DNA of 64,000 nucleotides from Rana temporaria (GCF_905171775.1 NC_053497.1:99878157-99942156); one strand, 5' to 3'; shown: positions 50,693 through 63,040, numbered from the stretch's first letter. Program-made: numbers and translations. Notes: a model not told the origin generated them from the letters alone.

Positions 50693-53600
50693 TACACCCT
50701 TTTGAAGTATCCAGCACTGTTGAAGTTGGGTAACCAGTGTCAGTGTAGCAATAAAGAATGAATAGTGTATGTTACTGGAGAAGTTTTTGAAAAACAGAAA
50801 TCATGGTTTATTGAATACTGTCCAAAGCACTCAGGCACCCTGATGTTCTTGGGTGTTTCTCTTTAAATTTATTTTGTAGAATCATACTGGATAAAGCAAT
50901 ATACTGTATGAAGTATTATAAGCAGTTTTGTATATTACTAATATTCTTTGGTCTGTTTTAAATTAAATTATTATACCCCCTCCAATGATGTAAAAAGTTT
51001 ATATAGCATATTGTTTCCGTTACGTTACAGCATATTCTGTATTATTATTCTGAAGACAATATGGCTGGCTTATCCTCCCAAGAGTAGGCGTTCTCTTTTT
51101 TTTCCTATAATTTCCATTGTAGTTAAGTCAGGGTAGTTGAGTTAGTGAAGGAACAAACAATATTTACTAAATTCACTTCACTTACTGAGTAAAAATAAAG
51201 CTTTGTTCACATCAATTAACCAATCCTGTGCAAGGCAAAGTCTTGGGCCTTTTTCTTGCATGTGATTGGATATACAGAGTGAAAACATCTTCACTTTATT
51301 CACTTTTTGAATATTGGCTTTTTTTTTAGCAACTCGATTCCTATGCCTAAACATACATGATATTTCCGATAAAAGATATAAAAAGCTGCCTTATAAGGAC
51401 AGAGCGTAGCAGAAAAAGAAATCAAAGGGCATTACCGATGATGTGCTTAAGTTTTATATATTCTGACCACTGTAAAGTTTTATATCGTATTTTGAAATGT
51501 CAAACTTGTTTTCAAATGTCGAATTTACTTTGTCTCATTGTTCAACAACTCAGAGCGTTTGGGGGTAGATGAATTAAGGAAAAATTCTGGGCACTGAATC
51601 AGAATGTATGATCTTAGTCGTAGATTATTGTTTATACAGTATAAATCCCTTCTCAAATACTTCATCCATTCCATTTGCTTCTTGCACTTTATCTGACTAC
51701 ACACAACCTTTGCCATGTTCTGATATACTGTGTAAACAAAAACTTTTCTTATTAAATGTATTTTTATATGATTCAATCCTACTTTTTTCCATGAAGTTAG
51801 AGAGATGTAGAATAGTTCTTCATAGAGCACCTGCTCTTATCCCCTCTTCTCAACACCACCTACTCAACTTTACTTTGTTTCCTTGCCGTTCCATTCAGCT
51901 TCAAAGAAAGCCCCTGATACTTCTGGGCATGGAGAAACATTTGGCTCACTCCATGTCACAGCACTGTGCCTATCACCAAGCACTAATGCTGGCACATGGA
52001 TGGCGCCTTTGGCTCTGTGTAAGCTAAGATTTGAAAAACTTGTAGCTTACACAGCTTCTCTTACTCACAGAGTCGAACGAAGTGAAGTAAGCAGAGTATG
52101 TAGTTCTGGGAAGAAGTGAAAAATCGTGCATCAGTTACTTTACCCTTGATGGGCAAATGACAGGTTAATTTTTAACTGAAAATCTATTGCTATATTAGTA
52201 AAGAAAAAGTGCTTATCTTATATTTGATGGGCATAGGAAATATCCTCTATGGTGCCAAAGATGCAACTTATGCTTTATAATAAGTATATCTGTTCCACCA
52301 ATATTTCAGGTGAAACTAAATTGGATTTTCCTTGCCCTTGACCAAGCCATTCCATTGTAGGACCTCTTCATTAATACGATAGGACAGCTTTATATTTATG
52401 ATTTCTAATTGGTGAACTGGATAATGCTTTTCATCACATGAGATCGCATTGTATTTCACACTTCTAATCCTATCTGACATGTTTGATGTTGTAAAGCAAG
52501 GCAACAAAATAATCAAGGACCAAGGGTGATACACCTTTTATAAGAGATCTTCAACTCTCCTAGGCTAATCTTTTTCTCCCATGGGTCTCTGTACCATAAG
52601 GGTTTTTTAGCTAACCAGTAGATAAGCTATCTTAATTTAGTCATTGCTGTATATACCACAGTCATTTTAGAATTTTTTAAACAAGAATAAGGACATTTCA
52701 CTTTTCCCTAATTTAAAGGAGCTGCAATCTTGTTTTTGGTCAAGGACTCAATCTACCAAAGCGAAAGGGGTCAGCAAATCAGACAAGAAATTAACATTTT
52801 CATAAGTGTTAGCTGCCATATCTATCTCATGACAGACAAACAAAAGGGAACAGTACAGTATTAATAGTATTTTAAAAAAAATGGTTTCACTGCTCTTGTG
52901 ATTCAGGATTGTCTGGAAGATGTTGTTTTTTGAAGTGAAACAAATGCCTTGCTGAATTTTGCTTTATAATGCTACTTTAGCCACATTGTATTTAGATAAC
53001 AAGCCACTCCGGAGATAGCTTGGAAAGAATGCTTACTATGTCACAGTTCAGGAAGGTTTTTTACATATTGTGCTACATAATTTCTCAGGGAATTCAAAAA
53101 GGGAAAGTTTATTTACTAAAGTTTAAGAGAAACGTTCATCACAAGAGCATTTTTTATACTCATATATACAATATAAAACATGATGATAGCAGCTATATAT
53201 ATAATTCTCAGTCCTAAGACAAAATATTAGATGAGAACAGTAAGTCCAGGACTACACAGGTATTGAAGATTCTGTTTCAACCTTTCCCGTCAGAGCATTA
53301 TGTCATGCAATAAGGTGTATTGCCTTACAGCAGCCAATGCATTCAAATGAATTGCCAGTGCACTACAAAGAACCTGAAAATGCATCTGCACTATTTTCCC
53401 AAGCAGCGCACCACAATGCATGTCAGTACATTACTGGAACTGTGGCGTTCTTAATGCCAGGGCATCAGAGATGCGTTCCTTTATGGCACTGCAACGCACT
53501 AATGCATACACAATGCACTACCATGCTTTGCAGTAACATGCATGTTAATACAATACATACGTGTGACGTCAGCATTGATCCAGTTGCTACTAGGAGATGT

Positions 53601-55260
53601 AAAAGCATATTGACAGTCATTCAATTAGCAGAACAACAATATCAGTGTGTTACAAGTAAATCTGCAGACAAGAAGTAGTTCAGTCTCTTAGAAACAGAGA
53701 TGTATTTCCATGTATGTAGAAAAAGTGGTAATATGTGTTCTTAAAGTAAAACTATGAGAGTAAAAATATGGGAGCTTCCATTACTTAATGGTTTTTAAAA
53801 TGTGTAGATTTTGGGGCTGTTATTGTTATGCTGGTGTCATTACCTAGCAAGCCATTTACTTCAAACAAGCATGCACCTAGTAAAGTCTGAACTCCCATCC
53901 TTCATGCTAGTTCCAGCTCAGTTACTTGCTAGGTACTGGAGATTATAGCAGGAGGACAGTCTTGCAGCTTTTACCTTTAGGAGGAACCTGTACTAAGAAA
54001 AATTTCATAACCATTTAAGTCAACCAAATGGGGTCCTTAAAAAATAGAACACAATACAATAACATAGATATTAGGACTTTCCTCCAATTTTCTGACTCTA
54101 TACTGAGGGTAAATTTCTCATGTTAATGCACACTATTGAGCAAATTTTCCATCCTTTTGACACAATTTTTTCATTCCATACTATCACAATACCTCACAAC
54201 ATCTTAGTTAAGCAATTAAAAAAAAAACACAAACAACTTGTTAATACCCTGTCCAAATCATCTTTTAGTCTAGAATAGTCCTAGGAAGAAAACATCAGTT
54301 TCCCCAGTTAGGATCTCTGTCCATTATTTAGGGCTTGATTACATGTCTTAGCTTTATGATAATAAAGCAGAATTCCATCTAAATAGTTGATGCTGTTTGG
54401 GGTGGAGTGAGCTGAAAGGTGAAGTAGTGCTATGTCTTCACAGTTGTTTGTAATGCCGTTGATAGACCACACCCTGTCCTCATTCCCGCTGTGACAACTG
54501 TGAGTTGAACTTCCTGTTCCCCACTAGGAGATTGATTACATTGAAATATCATCAACCTGCTACCTGATTCTCTATAGGAATATATGAAAAAATGTGCTCT
54601 GAAGAGAGGAACCAGAAAGTCTGTCTTACCGCTGAACCTCTGCTATCATGGTGGGATTGGGGTGGGGATTTCCCTCCTGGGGAACAAACAGTGTTAATAC
54701 TAAACAGGGAAAAAGATCCTGCTTTATTATGCCCCAAACTAAAAGCAGCGATTTGGTCAACATTTCAGCTGTACGATAAAACTACCTTATTAACCATAAA
54801 GACATTGTATATTGATATTCGGCTTAATATTTACAGATGTATAATGTTCCTTTTCTTAAAGTGTTTATGCTGTAAGCTTATTACAATGTGTTGTGTGTCA
54901 TTTTATAATAACGGTTATAGCCATTTGTTTTTCTAAGTAATCAATGAAACACTACTTTCCACTGAATATTTTTTTTTTCAGTGAAAAAATAAATTAACAT
55001 GTATACATGGCATATATTATTTGTACATCTATATAAAAAAATAAAAACAAAACAAGGACAATATATGAATTATTGTGGACTGGATGCGAGTCTGTTGTGA
55101 TGGTGGCTTGATACTGGTTTTTCCACAAGCTCTAGGAGTTAGGAATGTATGCACTGAAATATTGTAAACTTTCATATGTAGTCTTGAAATGTATTTTATG
55201 TATTAACCTAAACAAATTTAAGAAAATAAATTTATATATTTATACAAACTTAACTGTCCT
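50693..55260. other. AT-rich region, distal flt1 UTR or intergenic
   Basis: 53280-53560 holds repeated aatgca/tgcatt and gcaacgcact motifs and may be an old repeat. Poly(A) signal candidates cluster at 54988-55230. No gene on either strand is supported. Confidence 0.45.
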
Positions 55261-55799
55261 TAGATTTGTTTGTTTTTTTTGCCACGATTATCCTTAATAT
55301 AATAACCAATATAATATTTTTTTTCTCCTTGTCCTTTTTCATGCATCTTGCCTATTCAGTGGCCACGAAATGCCCACAAGAATTTGCCTAGTTACACTGT
55401 AATATTCAGTAACGCATAATGCACCTTACTGTAATTTCTTGTCATGTACAGTGCAGGTCATAGCATCCTGGGGTTAAAAGCTGATAATGCAGTGAAATCA
55501 GAAGACTTTTTATGCATAGCCTGTCCACACTACTGCTGAATTCAAAGACATTTTATGCACAAAATCACAGCAGAATGTCAATAAACAAAAACAGAATACA
55601 AGAGTTTGAAGAAACCTGGCATGCCAAGGTGGAGGTTGACTTTAAAGGACACAGGTTTCATGATTTTTTTCTACATGAGAAACTACCTTCAAAAGTAATG
55701 ACTGATTTGGATGGATTCTAATGATGAATCTATACAAGCTAAAGATCAGCGACGTATCTAGTGTATTTGACAACTAGAAGGGAAACATTTTTAACAGCC

Positions 55800-56760
55800 C
55801 ACTCATCTGTAAAGATTGTACCCTACATTGTAGGTTAGTGGAGAAGTGGCCTTTACACTAGTGGTCAGTGAAAAAAGTGCCCCCTCACATTGCTGGTCAG
55901 TGAAAAAGTGGTTACGGTAGTGCTCCTTACAATGTTGGTCAATCTGAAAAAAAAAATGCCTCTTGTATTGGTGGTTAGTGGGAAGAAAAATATCCCTTAC
56001 ATTGTCATTCAGTGGATGGAAGAATACCCCTTTACATTGAGGGTCAATGGGTGAAAATGCCCTTTACATTGATGGTCCATGGGATGAAGAATGCCCCTCA
56101 CATTGATGGCCAATGAAATAAAGACTGCCCCTTACACTAATGACCAATGGAATGAAGAATGTCCCTTACGTTGGTGGTCAGTGACAGTAATGCCGCGTAC
56201 ACGCGATCAGTTCGTCTGATGAAAACGGTCTGATGGACCGTTTTCATCAGACGAACCGATCATGTGTGGGCCCCATCGGTTTTTTATCCATCAGTCAAAA
56301 AACTAGGAACTTGTTTTAAAATTATCTGATGGATAAAAAAAATAATAGAAAAAAACAATCGTCTGTGGGTACGTCCATCGGTTAAAAATCCATGCATGCT
56401 CAGAATCAAGTCGATGCATGCTCGGAAGTATTGAACTTCATTTTTCTTAGCACGTCGTTGTGTTTTATGTCTCACTGCGTTCTGACGCGATCGGTTTTTT
56501 AACCGATGGTGTGTAGGCACGACTGATCATCAGTCAGCTTCATCAGATAACTGATGAAAAAATCCATCAGACCGTTTTCATCAGATGAACTGATCGTGAT
56601 CGTGATTGTCCCTTATATCAGTGGTCCATCAGAGGAATAATTCTCACTTAAATTGGTGGTCATTGGGAAAAATGTTCCTTACATTGGTGGTCTGTGGTAG
56701 GAAGAATAGCTCTTACATTGGTGGTCAATGGGAGGATCGATACTTCTTACTTTCATCAGT
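55800..56760. repeat. Degenerate minisatellite of about 43 bp, split by a MITE
   Basis: Units of the form cccttacattg-tggtcagtg-gaagaatg recur about a dozen times from 55815 to 56190 and again from 56603 to 56740. Single units reappear at 57325-57375 (cccttacattgatggtca, cccttacattgagggtca). Spacing is about 40-45 bp. Confidence 0.75.
56191..56602. mobile_element. MITE family C, copy 2
   Basis: It begins tgccgcgtacacgcgatcag and ends atgaactgatcgtgatcgtg. The interior shares gtgtgggccccatcggtt and aatccatgcatgctcagaat with 30453 and 61741. It is inserted in the minisatellite. Its ends are more mutated than those of the other copies. Confidence 0.8.
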
Positions 56761-57560
56761 GAGCAAGAAATGGGAATGAAATGGGAATGAATATAGAAAT
56801 ATTTGATCTATCCATAATAAATTACTATGAGACCAGCTTATATATTTAATAAAATATTTTATTTGTTGGTATAAATTGGCCGTAGCTCTTATATTGTTGG
56901 TATATTATAATAATATATATTATAACCAACATTTTACTTACAATACCTTTAACATATCAATCTCTATAAATTAGTTCAGCCCTGACAGCTCGAACTAAAA
57001 AAACATATACTTTTACAAGAAATATCCCCCTCATAAGAAGGGACTTAACCAACCACACAACATAGAGCTACGACAAAGGGAGGGAGGGCGTGTCTTGATA
57101 GATGTCACCGCCGCTCTGCTACTGATTTCAGGCGTCCACTCCTATATATAGGATCTCCAACTTTCAACTGACAAAGGGCTTGTGCTATATATGAGTAACC
57201 AATCACTACTACTTTCCAGAAAATCCTTCTTCTTTTTTTTTTTCTTTTTTTTTATGAACTTTAATCCTACCTATATTCTATCTCATTCCCATATTGATGG
57301 GAAGCTAATTGTTTCCCCTCCCCCAATCCCTTACATTGATGGTCAAGGATGCATGTCCCTTACATTGAGGGTCACTTTTGCTGAGTAAAAAAGTTATTTG
57401 TATTAAGCCACTTCAATGCAGTGTTTACTTTATGCTATTTGTGCAAATTGACACATACATGCTAGTAATTTCCTACTTCCCGTGTGCCAACACAAAAATG
57501 TCAGGAAAAAGTAGTAGAAAATATTTCCCAGGGAATTCTGTATACAAACAGTGTTCAGAA
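56761..57560. other. No recognised gene
   Basis: AT-rich sequence with a poly-T/C tract near 57225-57255 and isolated minisatellite units. Confidence 0.45.
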
Positions 57561-57569
57561 TCTCTACAG

Positions 57570-57727
57570 CAGGGGTCTCAAACTGGCGGCCATCCAGCTG
57601 TTGTGAAATTATAAGTCCCATGAGGAATCGCAAGGTTGACAGTTGCAAGCAATGACTCCCACAGGCAGAGGCATGATGGGACTTGTAGTTTTGCAACAGC
57701 TAAAGGGCTACCAGTTTGAGACCCCTG
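57570..57727. mobile_element. 158-bp hAT MITE (caggggtctcaaactgg ends)
   Basis: Perfect 17-bp terminal inverted repeats caggggtctcaaactgg and ccagtttgagacccctg. The flanking 8-mers ctctacag (57562-57569) and gtctacag (57728-57735) match at 7 of 8 bases. The ends are of the Charlie-like hAT type. Non-autonomous. Confidence 0.88.
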
Positions 57728-57907
57728 GTCTACAGTATCCCTATGGTTTCTATGGTTACAAAGCAACATCTGAGTTTTGGAGCAATTTTTAAAAACCATA
57801 GCTGGCTGCCAGAATTGCAAACTGACAAAATTATAGACAATATTAACAAAGTGACTACAACTAAAAAAAGCAGGACTCTACTGTAATAAAATGCTTTTTC
57901 TTCTAGA

Positions 57908-57975
57908 TCAGTGGTTCCAAACCATAATGAGACCAGGGCCAGGTAATGTCTTGCAAAACATCCCATGCCCCAACA
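57908..57975. repeat. Possible hAT end fragment
   Basis: cagtggttccaaacc resembles the terminus of another hAT group; no partner end was found. Confidence 0.3.
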
Positions 57976-58124
57976 GAAAAAAAAGAAAAAGAAAGAAAAG
58001 TTAATTTTCATACATTAAAATTATGGGAATGCCGGTGGGAGAATAGTCCCCCAAATCTTTTGTGTCTGTGAATACTTCAGTATTCAGTGGAAGAAAATCC
58101 CTGAAAAATGTAAGGCCTATACAC

Positions 58125-59162
58125 TAGGGTTGTCCCAATACCACTTTTTTAAGACCGAGTACAAGTACCGATACTTTTTTTCAAGTACTCGCCGAAACCG
58201 AATACCGATACTTTTTTTTTTAATGTCATGTGTCAGTATTTTTGTTTATTTTACAATTTTAATTTTTCACAATTTTTTGTTGTTTTTTTACAATGCTTTC
58301 TTGGGGGGGGGAGTGGGGGTGGATGTGTCAGTGTGTTTTTTATTTTTTACAATTAATTATTTTTATTATTTATAGCCCTGTTGGGGGGCTTTGGTGAGAT
58401 ATCAGGGGTCATAACAGACCCCTGACATCTCACCTTTGAGACAGAGAAAGAGATTAAGGACACAGATTCCCCAGTCCCTTTCTCAGCTGCACTGGAAATG
58501 AATGGACAGGAGACAGAGGCTCCTATCCATTCATAAACTGAAGCATCGTAAACACAGTTTACGATGCTCAGTCATATGAATGGACAGATTCAGTGATCAC
58601 TGACTCTGTTCATTCGGAAAAGGTAGGAGCCGGGTCTAGCGCTCTCCATCCTGACAGAGGGGGCGGGGGAGGACATGGAGGGGGACACAGAGCACGGAGG
58701 GGGCAGACAGCAGCACGGAGGGAGACACGGAGCATGGAGAGGGGAGGGGGAGAGCAGAACGGCAGCGGCACGGAGGGGGGAAACGGAGCACGGAGGGGGG
58801 AGAGCAGAACGGCAGATGGAGGGGGAGAGCAGAACGGCAGCGGCACAGAGGGAGGACACGGAGCATGGAGGGGGGAGATCAGAATGGAGGACAGCAGCGG
58901 CATGGAGGGGGAGAGCAGAACGGCAGCGGCACGGAGGGGGGACACAGGAGCATGGAGGGAGAGATCAGAACGGCAGCGGCACGGAGGGGGGACACAGGTG
59001 CATGGAGGGAGAGAGCAGAACGGATGGGGGAACTGGAGGAGGATACAGGGAAAGTCAGGTATCGGTAAAGTATCGGAGCATTTTCCCCGAGTACAAGTAC
59101 TCGGAGAAATGCTTGGTATCGGTCCCGATTCCGATACTAGTATCGGTATCGGGACAACCCTA
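58125..59162. mobile_element. Non-autonomous hAT element with internal minisatellite (copy 2)
   Basis: Starts tagggttgtcccaatacc and ends ggtatcgggacaaccc-ta, with the perfect 8-bp duplication ctatacac at 58117-58124 and 59163-59170. Subterminal segments match the element at 1777-2403. The core is a different sequence ending in a GC-rich tandem array. Long frames through the array (up to 224 codons) exist because the array is purine-rich and lacks stops; they are not genes. Confidence 0.87.
58660..59050. repeat. GC-rich minisatellite of about 50 bp in hAT copy 2
   Basis: Units contain gagagcagaacggcagcggc, acggaggggggacac and ggagcatggagg in varying order and length. They are unrelated to the 35-bp units in hAT copy 1. 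Confidence 0.85.
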
Positions 59163-59170
59163 CTATACAC

Positions 59171-60194
59171 TATATTCAGCAACTTCACAGATGTTTTTAT
59201 GACTGCTGATTTAGAGATAGTTTATGATGGCAATGCACAGCCTGAACAGTGTTTGTGTTGGAGATAACATTGTTTATACTGTAACTTTAACAACACCACC
59301 ATGCCCTACAACTCATTCATCCACTCCCTCTGTCTATACTAGGGACTACAGCCCAGCTAGTCAATAAGCAGCCAGCATCAGCAAAACTATCCAATCAGAT
59401 GCAAAATAATGCGCTGCTCATTTTAGCGGTGCTTTAACGCTGTTTAGCTTTTCGGCTGCTAGCGGGGCGCTTTTAACCCTAAAGTGTTGTGTAAAAAAAA
59501 AATAAACTCTCAAGCAATAATTAATTTTATCTAGGAACACGTACTGAGAAATGTGTGCAATATTCTTGCTGTTCTGCTATCTGCCTCTGTTGTATTGATT
59601 CAGTGAAATGGACTCATTCTGGAAGCCAACAGTTATTTCAAAAGTTAATCAAAACTATAAGTACAAGTGCTGAGAGATCAATGTGAGCGATACCGCCGAA
59701 ACAGCAATAACAAGAAATTGACAGCATGAACCTAGAAGCTGCAATCTGATTAGGGCACTTATTTTATGAACTACAGAGAACCCAGACTCAATCTAAAAGG
59801 GATCATGAGAACAGAACCATTTTAATCAAAAACAAAGTTGTTCATTTATTTGAAGCTATTTACACGTTACACACTTCAGCAAAAATTTACATAGTAATTA
59901 TTTCTTCATATTTGACAATTAACTTCTGCCTCTATGAGTTCATAAAAAAAGTAGGAATTTAAAGTAATGCATTTTACCGCAATAACTAGTACTGTGGTAC
60001 CATAGGCTGATTAACCCACATTCAAAGGTCATTGAAGCTTAGATGCCCAGACCAAATTTAGCAGCATGAGTAGGAGTCAGTTAACTCATTTATTATTAAA
60101 GAAACAATTTAGAAAGAAGCTCCACTATACTTGCTAAAACATTGTACTGTAAAATGTATACTGCATGACTACAGAGCAAAACATTTATACTCAT
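59171..60194. other. No recognised gene
   Basis: 59408-59480 is a fragment of the 23171 MITE family (gctgctagcggggcgctttt). The rest is AT-rich and shows nothing. Confidence 0.45.
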
Positions 60195-60247
60195 TGGGGG
60201 TTATTTACAAAAGACAAATTCACTTTGCACTACAAGCAGGGCCGTCT

Positions 60248-61459
60248 TTAACCACTTAAAGACCTCAGGTGTTTTTCAGATTTGGTGTTTGCAAGACTAA
60301 AACATTTTTTTCTGCTAGAAAATTACTTAAAACCCCCAAACATTATATATTTTTTTTTCTAACACCCTAGAGAATAAAATGGCGGTCATTGCAATACTTT
60401 TTGTCACACCGTATTTGCGCAGCAGTCTTACAAGCGCACTTTTTTTGGAAAAAATTCACTTTTTTGAATTAAAAAATAAGACAACAATAAATTTGGCCCA
60501 ATTTTTTTATATATTGTGAAAGATAATGTTACGCCGAGTAAAATGATACCCAACATGTCACGCTTTAAAATTGCGCCCGCTCGTGGCATGGCGTCAAACT
60601 TTTACCCTTAAAAATCTAGATAGGCGACGTTTAAAAAATTCTATAAGTTGCATTTTTTGAGCTACAGAGTAGCTCTAGGGCTATAATTATTGCTCTCGCT
60701 CTAACGATCGCGGCGATATCTCACTTGTGTGATTTGAACACCGTTTTCATATGCGGGCGCTACTTGCGTATGCGTTCGCTTCTGCGCGCGAGCTCGTCAG
60801 GACGGGGCGCTTTAAAATTTTTTTTTTTTTGTTTTCTTATTTAATTTTATTGATTTTATTATTTTTTACACTAAAATATAAAAAAAAAAAAAATGATCAC
60901 TTTTATTCCTATTACAAGGAATGTAAACATCCCTTGTAATAGAAAAAAGCATGACAGGTCCTCTTAAATATGAGATCTGGGGTCAAAAAGACCTCAGATC
61001 TCATATTTAGGCTTAAATGCAAAAAAAAAAAAAAAAAAAGGAAAATTTGTCATTTAAAAAAATGACAGAAAAAAAATTGTCTCTTTAAGAGGCTGGGCGG
61101 GACTGACGTTTTGACGTCACTTCCGCCCAGCAGAGCTATGAGGACGGGTGGGGGCCATCTTGCCCTCACTCAAGTCCTCACTCTCCAGGCGGCAACATCG
61201 GATCTCCTCCGCCGCTACCGACGGCTCCGGTAAGCGGCGGAGGGCGCGGAAAAGCGGCGGGAGGGGGGGGGGCCCCTCTCCCGCCACCGATAACGGCGAT
61301 CTCGCGGCGAATCCGCCGCGGAGACCGCCGTTATCGTTTACACGGCCGCCAGCTGAAAACATGGATATCTCAGTTGTGGCAGCAGCTGCTGCCGTTACTG
61401 AGATATCCATGTTTAAAAAGAGGACGTACATATACAGTGGGGGGTCCGTAAGTGGTTAA
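60248..61459. mobile_element. TTAA-flanked element in the stack (layer 3)
   Basis: TTAA at 60248-60251 and 61456-61459 bracket a body starting ccacttaaagacctcagg and ending ggtccgtaagtgg. A GC-rich interval at 61090-61330 includes tgacgtca (61112-61119). An inverted pair, aacatggatatctcag and ctgagatatccatgtt, lies at 61358-61413. Confidence 0.75.
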
Positions 61460-61579
61460 TGTTGATTGGACCCTGGGCAAAAAAAACCTTGCGCCCCCCC
61501 CCCCCCATGCAATTTTGCTCTCCATCTGCTCTGAGACATAGAATAAATATCAGCTAGACTTAAAATCAGTTCACTGTAT

Positions 61580-62200
61580 CAGACCAGGCAGTGATTGAAA
61601 TTGGTTGCCAGAGGTTACAGCATATTACCACTTACTGACTGGTTGCTAGAGGTTTCAGCACACATTACGGCACACTGATTAGTTGCTAGAGGTTACAGCA
61701 CATGATTTCTTCTTGTTGATTGGTTGCTAGAGATTACTGTACTCGTGCACACGATAGGTCTGAAGGACCGTTTTCATCGGTCAAAACCAATCGTGTGTGG
61801 GCCCCATAGGTTATTTAACCTTCGGTTAAAAAAATGACAACTTGCTTTAAAATTTAACCGATGGATTGCTAACCGATAGGTCAAAAACGATCGTTAGTAG
61901 GCACAACCATCGGTTAAAAATCCACGCATGCTCAGAATCAAGTCGACGCATGCTTGGAAGCATTGAACTTCGTTTTTTTTAGCACGTGGTTGTGTTTTAC
62001 GTCACCGCGTTCTGATATGATCATTTTTTTAACCGATGGTGTGTAGGCGCGACGGACCATCAGTCAGCTTCATCGGTTAACCGATGACAACGGTCCTTCA
62101 GACCGTTGTCCTCTGGTTAACCTATCGTGTGTACGAGGCTTTATACTGCTCACTGATTGGTTGATAGAGGTTACAGCACATTATCTCTTCACTGCAGAGG
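61580..62200. repeat. About 50-bp tandem repeat split by a MITE
   Basis: gattggttgctagaggttacagcaca-type units occur at about 61598, 61639, 61677, 61718 and, after the insertion, 62155. They lie within the layer 2 element. Confidence 0.7.
61741..62143. mobile_element. MITE family C, copy 3 (layer 4)
   Basis: It begins actcgtgcacacgataggtc and ends cctatcgtgtgtacgaggct. The interior matches 30453-30872 closely (gtgtgggccccataggttat, cgacggaccatcagtcagct). It is inserted in the tandem repeat of layer 2. Confidence 0.85.
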
Positions 62201-63040
62201 GGCATGATATACATATGAATGCCGCCTTTTTTTACATTTGAATGCCACCGGGCCTCAGCTATTTACATATGAAACACAGCTATTTACATATGAATGCTCC
62301 CATTATTTACATATGAATGACAGTTATTTACATGTAAACAAGGGGGGCCGGAGGTGAGTCATCTGTACACAACAATAGAGCAGAGCTGGGCAGCATTGGT
62401 AGCACCACTTCACACTGAGATATCAGGACACAGCACAGGACTAAAACTTTAAGGGACAAGGGAATTTAAACTGGGATAGTTTTCAAGTATAGGGCAGCTG
62501 CTTTGGGCCCCACAACAATGACAGTGCCCAGGGCAGCTTCCCCTTTTGCCTTGCCTTAAAGACGGCCCTGACTACAAACTGAGTGCAAACTACAAGCGCA
62601 AAGTGCACTTGAAAGTGCACTGAGGGGGACATGCAAGGAAAATAAAAAACAGCATTGTAGCTTGCACAGGATTGGATGATAAAATCAGCAGAGCTTCCCC
62701 TCCTTTCAGATCTTCCCCTCAGATTTACAGCGACTGCACTTCCAAGTGTACTTTTAGTGCAATTTCAAGTGCACTTTGCACTTGTAGTTTGCACTTGTAG
62801 TGCAAAGTGGATTTTCTTTTAATAAATAACCCCCATTATATCTACTGTGTGTATTTTTATTTTTTTTTAAGAATTACATTTCTATAAAACCAAGCTGATT
62901 CGGAGAATGACAAGAATAAGTTATTAAAATTCTCAAGGTCACCATTATTTTAACTCCCTCGCTACACATGGGAAGGACCCAAATTGTCAAAAAAGAGTAG
63001 AGTGGAGTTGTCTCTGGTAAGTATTCAGGTATTAAAGTCA

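Larger units (their letters stand above)
47233..55255 (+). other. flt1: Probable flt1 3' UTR region with alternative poly(A) signals
   Basis: The sequence after the stop codon is AT-rich with no coding potential. AATAAA occurs at 48545-48550 and 48573-48578, giving a UTR of about 1.3 kb. A second cluster lies at 54988-54993, 55040-55045 and 55225-55230, giving up to 8 kb. Transposon-like repeats at 48992-49530 and 50248-50692 interrupt the interval, so either the UTR stops near 48.6 kb or it has absorbed repeats. Which signal is used cannot be read from sequence. Confidence 0.4.
60237..62570. mobile_element. hAT-like element in the stack (layer 2)
   Basis: Ends cagggccgtctttaa and ttaaagacggccctg are perfect inverses over 15 bp. 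The flanking 8-mers actacaag (60229-60236) and actacaaa (62571-62578) match at 7 of 8. The interior includes poly-C at 61496-61505 and an imperfect tandem repeat. No transposase frame. Confidence 0.8.
60195..62835. mobile_element. Outer MITE of a nested stack (layer 1)
   Basis: The left part 60195-60236 (gggggttatttacaaaagac, aaattcactttgcactacaa) and right part 62571-62835 (..gtgcaaagtggattttcttt, ataaataacccccat) are inverted ends of one element of about 300 bp. Everything between is inserted material. Confidence 0.8.

Noticed and set aside
58593..59267. 224-codon + strand frame and overlapping minus-strand frames up to 192 codons
   Set aside because: They run through the GC-rich minisatellite of hAT copy 2. 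Repetitive purine-rich units without stops explain them on both strands.
61117..61459. Frames of 103-104 codons on both strands in a GC-rich patch
   Set aside because: They are inside the TTAA element of the nested stack and reflect its CpG-rich interior.
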